From: Candidatus Bathyarchaeota archaeon A05DMB-2 | GTDB lineage: Archaea > Thermoproteota > Bathyarchaeia > Bathyarchaeales > Bathycorpusculaceae | Length of the DNA: 35,684 nt | Direction of reading: 5' to 3' | Assembly: GCA_018475625.1 (NCBI GenBank) | Contig: JAAKEZ010000015.1 | Coordinates: forward strand, 1 to 35,684 | Part shown: one piece after another, positions 1 through 9,740 of the stretch | Layout: every line of letters starts with the position of its first letter | How positions within the stretch are numbered: position 1 is the stretch's first letter | Notes under the pieces: model-generated | What the model was told of the DNA's origin: nothing | The model's database searches: none | The model's input: only the letters and a program-made list of their open reading frames with translations | Made by a program: the position numbers and the translations under genes

Positions 1-70
1 AGTCTAGTTTGGTCTAGGACATCAGCCTGCCACGCTGACGACCCGGGTTCAAATCTCGGCGACCGCACCA
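1..70 (+). tRNA. tRNA-Gly (GCC), 5' end cut by window edge
   Basis: The anticodon stem tcagc/gctga encloses the loop CTGCCAC, so the anticodon is GCC (glycine). The T arm is ccggg-ttcaaat-ctcgg. The 3' acceptor strand cgaccgc (60-66) is followed by discriminator A67 and an encoded CCA (68-70). The window starts at about tRNA position 9, so the 5' acceptor strand (expected gcggtcg) lies just outside. The D stem GTCT/GGAC is visible in the first 20 bases. No intron is seen in the anticodon loop. Confidence 0.93.
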
Positions 71-140
71 CCAACCCTTACACACTTAGTTTTTGAGAAT
101 GAGCAGCAAGTGCGATTCATCGCTTAAGGAAACAGAAGGA

Positions 141-974
141 CTAAATGTCGTAAGACGGCTGTTCAACAGGTGGCGGTGGCGTTGGAGCGGCAGGTTCAGG
201 TTGCGGCTGTTTCCGTCGTCTTCTCACCATGAGGAGCACAAGTAAAATAGCCACCACGACAGCGGCGACAACTCCGACAATTATTATCAGCAGGTACTGG
301 TCCCAAAATGACGGCTTGTAGTTCTGCTCTGCCGTATCGGCTTGAGCAAGAAGACTGGAGGCGCCTTGCAATGCCGCTATTGCCGCCGCCCAATTCTCTT
401 CTTTCGCTAATTCCAACGCTTGATCAAACTTGGTTTGTGCTTGGTTCTTGAGAGACTTTGCTTCAGGACTTTTATAATTGGCAGAGCTTAGGTCGGCAGA
501 TATTTGGGTTTTTAACGTGTTGTAAGTTTCCTGTGAAGAGCCTCCTGTTCCAATTAAAATCATTAATTCTGTAGAGTCCCATGATAAAGCAGTTGATTCT
601 CCTTGTACTCCGTCAATACCAACATAATAAGTGTGGAATCCCAACGTAACATTGACTGGGATAGAGATTAACATAGGGTCAAAAGTATGTGTTCCCTGGC
701 TTGGGACAGTCACGGGGTTAGATAAGGTAAGACCTAAAAAGCCTGAAGCCATCCAGTCAAAATGTAAACCTACACGTTCGATTGTAAGAGTGTCGGGAGA
801 ATTATTTATGAAAAATATAGTGGCAGTCGCTGTACTACCGGGAAGCGGCGCTTGAGGTTGCCAAAAAACAGACGCGGAAGCCTCTTCTTGGCTGAGAGCT
901 GAAACAACACCACTAAACATGGCACAAATAACGACCAAACAGCCTGCAACAACCAATAGGTGACCTGTTTTCAC
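141..974 (-). CDS. Membrane-anchored exported protein with a beta-sandwich-like ectodomain
   Basis: The 277-aa protein is not assigned to a named family. Residues 1-28 form a signal peptide. Residues ~30-140 look like a beta-rich Ig/CARDB-type ectodomain. Residues ~150-220 are a charged helical region. A strong membrane helix (~227-248) is followed by RRRRK and a Pro-rich cytoplasmic tail of about 25 residues. The arrangement implies an extracellular domain held by a C-terminal anchor. The start is a GTG (974) with GGAGGG 8 bases upstream, and a TATA-like element (tatatata, ~1013-1021) lies behind it. It is divergent from the htrA gene. A role in binding or presenting something at the cell surface is only a guess. 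Confidence 0.8.
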   Translation of the reverse strand: MKTGHLLVVAGCLVVICAMFSGVVSALSQEEASASVFWQPQAPLPGSTATATIFFINNSPDTLTIERVGLHFDWMASGFLGLTLSNPVTVPSQGTHTFDPMLISIPVNVTLGFHTYYVGIDGVQGESTALSWDSTELMILIGTGGSSQETYNTLKTQISADLSSANYKSPEAKSLKNQAQTKFDQALELAKEENWAAAIAALQGASSLLAQADTAEQNYKPSFWDQYLLIIIVGVVAAVVVAILLVLLMVRRRRKQPQPEPAAPTPPPPVEQPSYDI

Positions 975-1259
975 CGACTTCTCCCTCCAACTGCTACCAA
1001 TTGCAGCGTTTTCATATATATACTTTGACCAGAATCGACTCTTTACGGAATAATGTGCAGTTTAATCAGATTACAACCGTATAACTAAATCAATTGCCAG
1101 GGAACACTTAACCATGAGGGATTATTGGAGCTAAATCTGGATGTAATTCTGGAAAATTTTTTAATAACGGTTTGGAACTCAGGGCTTCACGAGAATGATG
1201 GAAATGAAATGCATGACACTATCCAACTAAAGCCTTGAGGGCTCCAATGGTGAATTTTG
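975..1259. promoter_or_regulatory. Divergent intergenic region
   Basis: This 285-base spacer lies between two divergent genes for exported proteins. The tatatata tract near 1013-1021 suits the leftward gene. An A/T-rich stretch (~1157-1168, aattttttaataa) could serve the rightward gene. GAGG at 1237-1240 is a possible but distant ribosome binding site for the gene starting at 1257/1260. No coding region is supported in the spacer. Confidence 0.4.
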
Positions 1260-2471
1260 ATGGAACCTTCATCGCTTCCTCACACTTCTACAAAATCAAG
1301 GGCAAACCGTACTTATGTGGCGGTAATTTTAGCTGCTGTTTTGTGCAGTCTGTTAGCCGGCGGATTCATCGGTTATGTATGGAGCAACTCGGCAGTTTCT
1401 GATCGCCTAATCGACTTACAAAACCAGGTTAATGCTTTGAGCAGCGCTGGCAACTTGAACTACCAAGTGATTCCGGATAACGTTTCGCTTTCGCAGCTTT
1501 ACCAAAACGTCCGTGATTCAGTGGTGATGGTTACAGGCGTATTGGTACAGAACACGTTTTTTGGCCAGCAGCTTACTGTAATTCAAGGTTCAGGATTCGT
1601 AAACAACTCCACTGGGCGCTTTGTCGTCATCACCAACTTTCATGTAATTGACGGAGCGGAAAACATCAGCGTGACCTTTAGAGATGGAGATGCGTACGCT
1701 GCAAGTGTTTTGGGCTCTGATGCCTATGCTGACCTTGCTGTGCTTTCAGTTTCCGCCCCAGAAAGCGAGTTTAAACCGCTACAACTTGCAAGTTCTTCAA
1801 CGCTAAACGTCGGCGATTTTGTGGTGGCTATTGGTTGCCCATATGGGTTGACAGGCTCGATGACCACGGGTATAGTTAGCCAACTGGGCAGAACTATAAC
1901 AGAATCATCCACTGGCGGCTACAGCATCGCGAACATCATTCAAATCAGCACACCGATTAACCCAGGCAACTCAGGCGGTCCATTACTGAATGATAAAGGC
2001 CAAGTAGTTGGCATCACAACCGCAGGTATCGCCGACTCTCAGGGAGTTGCATTCGCCATCCCCTCGAACACAATACTACGCGAAATGACCTCCCTAATCG
2101 ATACTGGCACTTACACACAACACCCCTGGATAGGTCTCAGCGGAACAGACATGACATACAACATAGCTAAACAGACGGGGCAAAATGTAACATATGGCAT
2201 GCTTATAACTCAGGTTGCCAGCGGCGGACCTGCCGATAAAGCCGGGCTCAAAGCAGGAACATCGCAAGCGGTCATCGATGGAACCCGCATAACCGTGGGT
2301 GGAGACATTATCGTCGCGATTAATGGAAATAGAATCGTTAACGGAGATGACCTATCAACGTACCTTGAAGAGAACACGCTGCCAAACCAGACAGTAACAG
2401 TCACAATAGTGAGGAACGGTGCCACAATGGATGTTTCTTTAACTTTGGGAACGCGTCCCCCTCCAAGTTAG
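1260..2471 (+). CDS. HtrA/DegP-type membrane-anchored serine protease with PDZ domain
   Basis: Trypsin-fold protease of the S1C (HtrA/DegP/DegS) type, which degrades or checks misfolded proteins outside the membrane. Counting from the TTG at 1257, residues ~20-42 form an N-terminal membrane anchor. The triad is visible as H129 (ITNFHV), D159 (AYADLAV) and S239 (PGNSGGP). Residues ~290-395 form one PDZ domain, with GMLITQV, GGPADKAGL and GDIIVAINGNRI. The length (~404 aa) fits a one-PDZ member. The start is either TTG 1257 or ATG 1260; TGA at 1236 rules out anything further upstream in frame. Its topology suggests envelope protein quality control. Confidence 0.95.
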   Translation: MEPSSLPHTSTKSRANRTYVAVILAAVLCSLLAGGFIGYVWSNSAVSDRLIDLQNQVNALSSAGNLNYQVIPDNVSLSQLYQNVRDSVVMVTGVLVQNTFFGQQLTVIQGSGFVNNSTGRFVVITNFHVIDGAENISVTFRDGDAYAASVLGSDAYADLAVLSVSAPESEFKPLQLASSSTLNVGDFVVAIGCPYGLTGSMTTGIVSQLGRTITESSTGGYSIANIIQISTPINPGNSGGPLLNDKGQVVGITTAGIADSQGVAFAIPSNTILREMTSLIDTGTYTQHPWIGLSGTDMTYNIAKQTGQNVTYGMLITQVASGGPADKAGLKAGTSQAVIDGTRITVGGDIIVAINGNRIVNGDDLSTYLEENTLPNQTVTVTIVRNGATMDVSLTLGTRPPPS

Positions 2472-2649
2472 CCCAGTCAGCAGTAGATGAGGTGTCGTTA
2501 AAAACGCGACATTTAAATCTGGCTGTTTTGAGACGAAGCACAGCAAGTATCTTCACAGCACTTTTAGCAACCAAAAACAACTAAAAAGGAACTAATTTAC
2601 TTTTCAACACTGTTGGGTCTGGATAGCATGGCGCTTGGATGTGCTACGT

Positions 2650-5600
2650 TCAGTTTTTACACTTTCGGCGATAAATAACCGCCACCAAGAGGGTTAAAAC
2701 AACAATTATCAGGGGCAATGCCGAGGGTAGCTCGGGGATAACGTCAGCCTGAACGGTGACTGTGATGCTGCTTGTAGCGGTATTGCCTGCCACGTCTTGA
2801 ATCGTCAGCGTCACGGTATATGTTCCCGGATTTGTATAGGTGTGGGTTGCTGTTTTTCCTGTTCCTGTAGTTCCGTCGCCGAAGTCCCAAATGTAACTGA
2901 CCACACCCTCGTTATCGGCGCATTCGCCAGCGTCAAAAGTCACTCTTGAGCCAGAAGACACGGTTTGAGCATACGCAACTGGCTTTTCGGTGTCAAGCGT
3001 GATGGAGTTGCTGAAGGTGGAGATGAAGCCTGCGTTATCTCTGACTTGGCAGAAAACAGTCTTCAGCCCGTCGCCGTAAGTTAAAACCCAGCTCTTGATG
3101 GAAACAGGCGATTCCCACTGTTCTGTGTCCCATACGCCGTCGTTGCTGAACCGCATCTGAGAGATGCCCGAAACCGTATCAACCGCCGCCAAAGTTAACG
3201 TTACAACACGTGAGCCCGTATAACTTGCGCCATTGTTTATCTTCAACGAGCCCGTCGGCGGCGTCTTATCTAATTTAATCTGGGTTAGCATTTTATGAGG
3301 CAGTTCTTCGACTCCAGCGCCGTCAACGCTCCAGTACTCAAGAATGTTGTTAGCGCTCTCCGTCGTAATAGCGGGTGGACCATCCACGGCAACGTTTTTG
3401 ATTGGTCCATTGTTGATTCTGTAATAGGTTGCTCCGATGCCGTTCCCATCGTCAGTACACGTCAACATTATCGTGAAGTCAGAGGTGTGCCACAATCCGT
3501 CGTAGTTGTCGGATGTAACTGGAGAGGGCAAAACCGTGACCGTAAAGAGAAACTCGACGTTCGCGTCCAAGACGCTTATAACATGTGTTCCAGTGCTCGC
3601 AGCTGGCACAGTAAGGGTTTTGTTAAAGAACCCAGATTCATCAGCCACTGCAACATCCAAATCGGCGCCATCCCAGCGCAACACCACGCTACCTGGAGCG
3701 AACCATTTCCCAGCAACAGTAAGCGGATGACCTGCTGCAACTTGGACCGTTGCCGTAAAGTCTGTGGTGTTGCCGTATAGCCCTGCAGCAATCATGCTGC
3801 CTATCTGGGCTAATCCTCTTCGGAATTCGTTGAAGGGTGTGGTCGCGTTATAATATGCGCCGTCGCCGTTGTCTTGTGCTCGGAAAACTATGGCGTCAAA
3901 AAGCGCGGGGTTGTCCCCTGCAGGTTGGCTTTGAATAAGGTCAGGTGCGACTGTGTTATAGGTGAAATGTCCCGTTGAGTCAACTGCTGTGTTGTTGGCG
4001 ATTGAGACCCATTTTGAAGTGACTGGGTTAAGGTAGGTGATGTTTGCGGAGCTGCTGGCTAAAAAGCCATATCCATTAATTGTGACAGCTGTGCCCGCTG
4101 AACCTGATGCTGGCGTAACCTGTAAGGTGCCAACGATTGTTATTGATGTATCGGAAACCGCAACTTCAGTTGCCGAAGCATCAGAAGCCTTGAAGAAATA
4201 GCTTTCTCCCGGGATACTGGTCGGCACTGTGCCGTTGACCCAGTTGTAGCCCACTTGCCAGCTTCCACCCGCTGAAGTGTAAGCAGCTATTGCAGAGGCG
4301 TTCAAGTCAGTTATGTTGAATGTTGGACTGTAAGCAATGTCGCCAGTTGATACCTGATAACGATTGTCTCGGCTTACCAACAAATAGAATGCCGTGGACG
4401 ACCACTTCACGTTTCCAAAAAACAGGCTCACGTTGCTTCCAGCGCTCACCTTTTGACCGGGCAAGCTAGGCGAAAGACTGGAGTTTATCAGTATTTTTCC
4501 AAGCGACAGCGTCACGCTCAAATACACAGCCGACGATTGCACGGTTTGGCGCGGTGCATCTGGAGAATCTTCATGAGCCACTGCAAACTTCGTCACGTTG
4601 CCAACAGCGGAAGTGCCAGCGTCATAAACTCTGAGGAAAAACGACCTCCCAAGTACAGTGGGAACGCAATTCATAAACTCTGTGATGTCGAAAACTATGT
4701 TGTTCTGGCAGAAGGGATAGCTGCCTCCGTCTATGTATTGGCTGAAACTTTTTGTTGCGATGGGCGAGGTTGTGTTTCCCAATCCGATTCTAATGTCGCA
4801 TTCATTTCTTAGCGGGTGATCTATCTTGAACGTTGCGAGAAGCTGTGGCTGGTAGTTAACAATATCATAATAGAACATGCAAAATCCGACTCGTTGTTTC
4901 ATGGCTTCGTAGGAAATCCAGTAGAAGCCATCTGGAATTTTCTCTCCCGAGAATCCCACGCCCCATGAATTGGCTATTTTGAATGCGCCGTAGTGCACCG
5001 TGCCGCCTTCGGTGTAGTTTTTGCTGTCGTCGTATCCGACGATGGTGTTAGCGTGGTTCGTGTCCAAATCATTGTAATTATCCAGCGTCCACATATCAGC
5101 GCTTGTAAGAGCCGAGTACTTATCGGAGTCTACGCTTATTGTGGCAAGGTGACCAGAGGCTATCCAATTCTTGAGATTGTCTAATCCTGTGGATGTGCTG
5201 AGACTCATGTATTGAATACCGCTACTGCTGTTGCCACGATAAAGCGCTGCCTCAGTCCACGCCGCTTCCGGAGGCCACGCCGTGTAGGTGGATAAGGTAT
5301 AGGGCATTTTTTCCCATGAACAGGCACCGACGGAACATATGAGTTGGATGGCTTCGGCGTAGGTTAATCCCTTGTCCACTCCGCCGTTGCAGAGGTTATA
5401 GATGAAAGCAGGACTGATTATCTTGCTTTGGTAGATTGCTGTTGGTTGCCCATAGTACCCACCTATCCATGAAGCCCCAGAAAGGTCCCAGCCGTGCTCT
5501 TGGGCTTCCTGAAAAGTCTTCATGTAATAACCCACCGACCAAGCTACACATGAGCCTTGTGAACCTTGATTTCCGATTGGTGGAAACCACGGTGTTGCCG

Positions 5601-5997
5601 ACTGGTCAACTGCGGAGGGCGCGCCGTCGCCTGCTTGGTAATCCACGCTGTCAACTATATATGCAGTTGCCCCGATTTCTTGCCATTCAGCTTCTGTGGG
5701 CGGGCGCAAACCAGTGCCATAGCCATCGACCAGTTGGGTGTAGTTTCGGTCGGGCTCGTAGACTCCGATGCTGTTTTTTAGGTGTTCAAGTTCGGCGGTG
5801 GTGATTTTGTGCTGGGTTATTCGTGCTTTTTCCGCTATTGCCTTTTCTGCATTAATGCTGGTGTCGGTGAGTGTTAATTCAGGTGGAGGTGAAGTGGTTT
5901 TGCCCTCGTTTGGCATCGTGGTTTCGTGGATTATGGCTATGAGTGGGGAAGAGGCAAGTAATAGCAGCAGTAACGTGCTTGGGATTGCCCACTTCAT
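2650..5997 (-). CDS. Secreted papain-like cysteine protease with Ig-like/PKD repeats and C-terminal membrane anchor
   Basis: This is a C1-type peptidase in a 1115-aa modular exoprotein. The signal peptide is at residues 1-22. The catalytic domain (~130-390) has oxyanion Q144 and nucleophile C150 (GNQGSQGSC), H315 (TNHANTIVGYDD) and N343 (IANSWG). Next come several beta-sandwich modules, including an IPT/TIG-like stretch near 625-700 (VTPASGSAGTAVTINGYGF) and an Ig-like stretch with DKTPPTGSLKINNG. A PKD domain (~1005-1083) has YIWDFGDGT and HTYTNPGTYTVTLT. The C-terminus is IPELPS, a membrane helix and YRRK, which resembles archaeal sorting or anchoring tails. Its role is probably digestion of external protein at the cell surface. 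It is intact over 3.3 kb. It lies downstream of proA on the same strand but is probably transcribed separately. Confidence 0.93.
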   Translation of the reverse strand: MKWAIPSTLLLLLLASSPLIAIIHETTMPNEGKTTSPPPELTLTDTSINAEKAIAEKARITQHKITTAELEHLKNSIGVYEPDRNYTQLVDGYGTGLRPPTEAEWQEIGATAYIVDSVDYQAGDGAPSAVDQSATPWFPPIGNQGSQGSCVAWSVGYYMKTFQEAQEHGWDLSGASWIGGYYGQPTAIYQSKIISPAFIYNLCNGGVDKGLTYAEAIQLICSVGACSWEKMPYTLSTYTAWPPEAAWTEAALYRGNSSSGIQYMSLSTSTGLDNLKNWIASGHLATISVDSDKYSALTSADMWTLDNYNDLDTNHANTIVGYDDSKNYTEGGTVHYGAFKIANSWGVGFSGEKIPDGFYWISYEAMKQRVGFCMFYYDIVNYQPQLLATFKIDHPLRNECDIRIGLGNTTSPIATKSFSQYIDGGSYPFCQNNIVFDITEFMNCVPTVLGRSFFLRVYDAGTSAVGNVTKFAVAHEDSPDAPRQTVQSSAVYLSVTLSLGKILINSSLSPSLPGQKVSAGSNVSLFFGNVKWSSTAFYLLVSRDNRYQVSTGDIAYSPTFNITDLNASAIAAYTSAGGSWQVGYNWVNGTVPTSIPGESYFFKASDASATEVAVSDTSITIVGTLQVTPASGSAGTAVTINGYGFLASSSANITYLNPVTSKWVSIANNTAVDSTGHFTYNTVAPDLIQSQPAGDNPALFDAIVFRAQDNGDGAYYNATTPFNEFRRGLAQIGSMIAAGLYGNTTDFTATVQVAAGHPLTVAGKWFAPGSVVLRWDGADLDVAVADESGFFNKTLTVPAASTGTHVISVLDANVEFLFTVTVLPSPVTSDNYDGLWHTSDFTIMLTCTDDGNGIGATYYRINNGPIKNVAVDGPPAITTESANNILEYWSVDGAGVEELPHKMLTQIKLDKTPPTGSLKINNGASYTGSRVVTLTLAAVDTVSGISQMRFSNDGVWDTEQWESPVSIKSWVLTYGDGLKTVFCQVRDNAGFISTFSNSITLDTEKPVAYAQTVSSGSRVTFDAGECADNEGVVSYIWDFGDGTTGTGKTATHTYTNPGTYTVTLTIQDVAGNTATSSITVTVQADVIPELPSALPLIIVVLTLLVAVIYRRKCKN

Positions 5998-6100
5998 TTA
6001 TTTGGCACTTCGAGTTTTCTCTCGTACATATTAAGATAAACTATATTGTGGTAGATAACCCTTATGTTAACCCTTTTCCAGGGCTAAAGCAATGCAGCCA

Positions 6101-7342
6101 TTATTTCCTGATTTGCCCACTACCCAATATACAGTACTTCGTAGTGGTCAAGTGCTGAGCGCTCATGGGTCCTCTCGCATGAATCTTCTGCGTGCTGATT
6201 CCAATCTCCGCGCCTAACCCGAACTGGTTGCCATCGGTGAACCGCGTGGAAGCGTTCCAGTAAACCGCTGCCGAGTCTACTTCCCGCATGAAACGCATTG
6301 CCTTCTCAAAGTTCATAGTCAAAATCGACTCGGAGTGCTTGGTGCCGTACTTGTTGATATGCGCAATCGCCTCGTCTAGGTCTTTCACAACTTTTACACC
6401 TATGATTAAGTCGAGGTACTCCGTATACCAGTCATCCTCAGTTGCAGGCTTCACGTGTGGAACAATCTTAATCGTCTGCTCGTCGCCTCTGACCTCAACA
6501 CCTTCCGCCCTAAGTGCGGCAATTGCACGTGGCAAAAACGTTTCAGCTATGCCCTGATGCACGAGAAGCTTTTCAGCAGCGTTGCATGTGCCAGGTCTCT
6601 GGCACTTCGCGTTTATTATGATGGAAACAGCCTTTTCTAGGTCAGCGTCTTCTTCAACGTAGACGTGGCAGTTTCCAGTGCCCGTCTCGATTACGGGAAC
6701 CCGCGCCTTTTCCACCACCGTCTTAATCAGGTCGGCTCCTCCTCGGGGAATCAACACATCCACGTATTCCCTCATCCGCATAAGCTCCTCTGCCACTCCG
6801 CGCTCCGTGGAACTTACCACCTGAACGGCGTCTATAGGCACGTTGGTGCCCGCCAACGCGTCTCTGAGCACATCGCCTATTGTGACGTTGGAGTTTATGG
6901 CGTCAGAGCCGCCTCGGAGAATCACGGCGTTGCCTGATTTGATGCAAATTCCCGCTGCGTCCGATGTGACGTCTGGTCTGGACTCGTAAATAACTCCGAC
7001 GACGCCTAGTGGCACGCGTAGCTGTCCGATTATCAACCCGTTTGGGCGGGTCCACAATTTTTCGATGGCGCCCACTGGGTCTGGCAGCGCAGAGACTTCT
7101 CTTAGGCATCGTGCCATGTTTTCTATCTTGCGCTTATCTAAGGCTAGCCTGTCGAGCAGTGCGGGCTTCAATCCCTTGGCTTTGGCAGCTTCAACGTCTT
7201 CCTTGTTTGCAGAAAGAATCCTGTCCGCGTTTGCTTCAAGAGCGTTTGCCATCCGGCAAAGAGCTGTGTTCTTGGTTTCAGCTGAGAGTTTCGCAAGCTG
7301 ATAAGAGGCAGCCTTTGCTTTTTTGCATATTTCAAGTATCAT
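6101..7342 (-). CDS. proA: Gamma-glutamyl phosphate reductase
   Basis: NADPH-dependent reduction of gamma-glutamyl phosphate to glutamate semialdehyde, the second step of proline synthesis. At 413 aa it matches the family length. Family segments are PLGVVGVIYESRPDVTSD (~111-128), GNAVILRGGSDAINSN (~137-152) and IPRGGADLI (~198-206). The catalytic-cysteine region is KCQRPGTCNAAEKLLVH, with C253 in the position of the ALDH-type nucleophile. The ATG overlaps the proB stop by 4 bases (7339-7342), which indicates translational coupling in a proB-proA operon. No proC is present in the window. Confidence 0.97.
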   Translation of the reverse strand: MILEICKKAKAASYQLAKLSAETKNTALCRMANALEANADRILSANKEDVEAAKAKGLKPALLDRLALDKRKIENMARCLREVSALPDPVGAIEKLWTRPNGLIIGQLRVPLGVVGVIYESRPDVTSDAAGICIKSGNAVILRGGSDAINSNVTIGDVLRDALAGTNVPIDAVQVVSSTERGVAEELMRMREYVDVLIPRGGADLIKTVVEKARVPVIETGTGNCHVYVEEDADLEKAVSIIINAKCQRPGTCNAAEKLLVHQGIAETFLPRAIAALRAEGVEVRGDEQTIKIVPHVKPATEDDWYTEYLDLIIGVKVVKDLDEAIAHINKYGTKHSESILTMNFEKAMRFMREVDSAAVYWNASTRFTDGNQFGLGAEIGISTQKIHARGPMSAQHLTTTKYCILGSGQIRK

Positions 7343-8469
7343 TTTTCGCCCTCTGAAAGATGTATATTCCTATGCTCAATAACGTCTTTAGGTCGAGTTA
7401 TTCCCAGTTTTTTCTTGACCTGAGTAATCTTTAGCCCTTTTATACTATTTAACTCTCCGCTGTTGTAGTTTGGATTTCCTCTCGCGAATTCAACGTTGTT
7501 TTCGTCAACTAAACTAACAACGTCTCCAACGTTGAAGTGTCCTACAACCTTGGTTACGCCCACAGGCAGGAGACTGGAGCCTTCGAGTATGGCTTTTTTT
7601 GCGCCTTCGTTGACGAAGATTTGACCTTTCACTGAAGCGCCATAAGCTATCCACCGCTTTACTGCGGGCAGTCGACCATGCGGCTTAAAGTACGTGCCGA
7701 TGTGTTTGCCTGCGAGGATGTCGATAAGTACGTTTTCTCTTCGTCCGTTAGCTACCACAACGGGTATGCCGCATTTGGTTGCAATTTCTGCTGCCTTAAC
7801 TTTGCTCTGTATGCCGCCTCTTCCCAAGCGGCTTTTCCCATTTAACGTGTTTTTCAGTTCCTGCGTGATGTTTTCGATGGTTTTTATTACTTTTGCCTCT
7901 GGTTTTTGGGGGTCAGTCGTGTATATACCGTCAACATCAGACAGAATTACAACAAGGTCTGCGCGGATGGCGCTGGCTACGAGAACCGAAAGTATGTCGT
8001 TATCGCTGAAGTTCACCCTGTACCCTTCGGTCAGAGGCGTTAACTCATCCACAGAGGTGACATCGTTCTCGTTCACGATAGGTATAACACCTAGTTTTAG
8101 AAGCATCTCCAGCACGTTGCAGGTGTGCACATAGGAAGCTCTGTTAGAAAGGTCTTCCGCGGTGAGAAGAATCTGCGCCACTTTCAGCCCATGCTCGTTG
8201 AAGAGCTCACGGTACTTAGCCATGAGCACACTTTGCCCCGCAGCCGCCGAGGCTTGCTGAAAAACAATGTCGTTAGGCTTGGGAGGAATACCCAGTTCAG
8301 CGATGCCAGCCGCCACAGCTCCGGAAGTCACCAAAACAATCTTGTCGCCCTGCTTGACCGCGGATGCTAATTGGTTGGTTAGCCTGCGCATCTCTTCTTC
8401 GTCAAGTTTTCCTTCGCTGGTTGTTATGCTGCTAGTTCCAACTTTTACCACGACTAACCTTGACGACAT
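7339..8469 (-). CDS. proB: Glutamate 5-kinase with C-terminal PUA domain
   Basis: ATP-dependent phosphorylation of glutamate, the first and usually proline-inhibited step of proline synthesis. The amino-acid-kinase fold is shown by VVVKVGTSSIT at the N-terminus, LVTSGAVAAGI, NENDVTSVDEL, FSDNDILSVLVA, LSDVDGIYTTDPQ and RGGIQSKVKAA. The last ~90 residues form a PUA domain, as in bacterial ProB. The reading frame extends to an ATG at 8478, but AAAAGGG ends right at that codon and sits 9 bases before the ATG at 8469, so 8469 is preferred (376 aa). The gene is divergent from pelota. Confidence 0.95.
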   Translation of the reverse strand: MSSRLVVVKVGTSSITTSEGKLDEEEMRRLTNQLASAVKQGDKIVLVTSGAVAAGIAELGIPPKPNDIVFQQASAAAGQSVLMAKYRELFNEHGLKVAQILLTAEDLSNRASYVHTCNVLEMLLKLGVIPIVNENDVTSVDELTPLTEGYRVNFSDNDILSVLVASAIRADLVVILSDVDGIYTTDPQKPEAKVIKTIENITQELKNTLNGKSRLGRGGIQSKVKAAEIATKCGIPVVVANGRRENVLIDILAGKHIGTYFKPHGRLPAVKRWIAYGASVKGQIFVNEGAKKAILEGSSLLPVGVTKVVGHFNVGDVVSLVDENNVEFARGNPNYNSGELNSIKGLKITQVKKKLGITRPKDVIEHRNIHLSEGEK

Positions 8470-8604
8470 TTTCGGCATCCCTTTTGTGCAGTTATGCCCA
8501 TCTTCCTTAAAAACTCAGTCCCATATAATATTGTGAAGCGCTATGGAAACGTACAATTTTTCCGCAGCGCCTTCAAACATAAAGCTGGTCAGGAACGCAC
8601 AACC

Positions 8605-9690
8605 GTGAAGATAATAGAAAAAAACCTAAGGCAGGGCTTCGTAAAGGTCGTTCCAACCTCTGAAGACGATCTTTGGCACTTGTACAACGTCATCTTTAAG
8701 GGCGATGAGGTTTACGCTTTCTCTTCAAGAGCGATTAAAACTGACCAAGAGTACTCTCGTCCCAAAAGCGCCGAGCGCGTCTCAGCATTCATGGGCGTCA
8801 AGGTCGAATCGGTGACATGGGACAAGTTCTTGGGCAAGTTGCGAGTGCACGGGATAATCTGCCATGCGCCAGAAATCATCCCAACAGGCGCCCACCACAC
8901 GCTCAACATAACCTTGAACCAGCCCCTAACAATTGTGAAGAAAGAGTGGTCCCCACACTTGCTCGATAGATTGAAGCAGGCAAGCTTAAGCGAGAAGCCC
9001 ATGATAATCTTAAGCATAGACGATGAAGGCTTCGCGTTAGCCGAAACCAGACAGTACGGCATAGAAATAAAACTGGAAGAACGCATAAAACTGCCAGGAA
9101 AGCATGAAGCAGAAAAAAGAAGCAGCGCAACCAAAGAATACTTTAACCGCGTAATCGCCAGCCTAACCCAACTGTGGACGCCCGCGCACAACCCCATCAT
9201 AATCGTGGGCGTGGGTTTCTTAAAAAACGACTTTGCGAAATTCTTAGCTGATGAAGCCGTGGAAATCTCTAACTCAGTGGTAGACGTGAAAAGCGTGAAC
9301 AACGATGGAGTAGCAGGAATCTATGAGGCATTGCGCTCTGGCGTTCTTCTGAAATCTGCAAAACAGTTGCGTATAGTTGATGAAACTGAAATCATGGAGG
9401 AAGTTATGAAACGCCTCGGCAAAGACGAGGGCACGGTCACTTATGGACTAGAACAGGTGGAAGCAGCAGCTAATCTGGGCGCCGTTGAAAAACTAGTTGT
9501 GGCAGACACCATGTTACGTGATGCTGTGGATGAACAGCGGCTCAAAATAGAAGAGTTAATGCATAGCGTGGAGCAGCGCCGCGGGACCGTGACTGTCGTC
9601 AGCACAGAACACGAAGCAGGAGCCAAACTCCTCGCTCTTGGCGGGATCGCCGCGCTCCTCAGGTTTCCTATCCATCGTGAAACTTCATGA
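8605..9690 (+). CDS. pelA: mRNA surveillance protein Pelota (Dom34)
   Basis: Ribosome-rescue factor that enters the empty A site with an aEF1A-type GTPase and lets ABCE1 split stalled ribosomes. The N-terminus KIIEKNLRQGFVKV, followed by SEDDLWHLYNVI, is the Sm-like domain 1. The central eRF1-like domain contains PIIIVGVGFLKNDFA and has no GGQ, as expected for Pelota. Domain 3 ends TVVSTEHEAGAKLLALGGI. The open frame continues upstream to 8494, but the family begins at this sequence. A GTG at 8605 with AGGA 10 bases upstream gives 361 aa, close to the archaeal norm. A TATA-like box (catataatatt, ~8521-8531) precedes it. Confidence 0.93.
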   Translation: MKIIEKNLRQGFVKVVPTSEDDLWHLYNVIFKGDEVYAFSSRAIKTDQEYSRPKSAERVSAFMGVKVESVTWDKFLGKLRVHGIICHAPEIIPTGAHHTLNITLNQPLTIVKKEWSPHLLDRLKQASLSEKPMIILSIDDEGFALAETRQYGIEIKLEERIKLPGKHEAEKRSSATKEYFNRVIASLTQLWTPAHNPIIIVGVGFLKNDFAKFLADEAVEISNSVVDVKSVNNDGVAGIYEALRSGVLLKSAKQLRIVDETEIMEEVMKRLGKDEGTVTYGLEQVEAAANLGAVEKLVVADTMLRDAVDEQRLKIEELMHSVEQRRGTVTVVSTEHEAGAKLLALGGIAALLRFPIHRETS

Positions 9691-9740
9691 TTACGTTTTT
9701 TTGCCATGGAAAAGCCGTTAAACTTTCTGAGTTAACTGCT

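Noticed and set aside
1247-1400. Alternative ATG at 1247 with well-spaced GAGG
   Set aside because: It opens a frame of under 50 codons different from the protease; the overlapping protease frame is clearly the gene.
8494-8604. Upstream extension of pelota from an ATG at 8494
   Set aside because: The added 37 residues do not match the family start and overlap the likely promoter.
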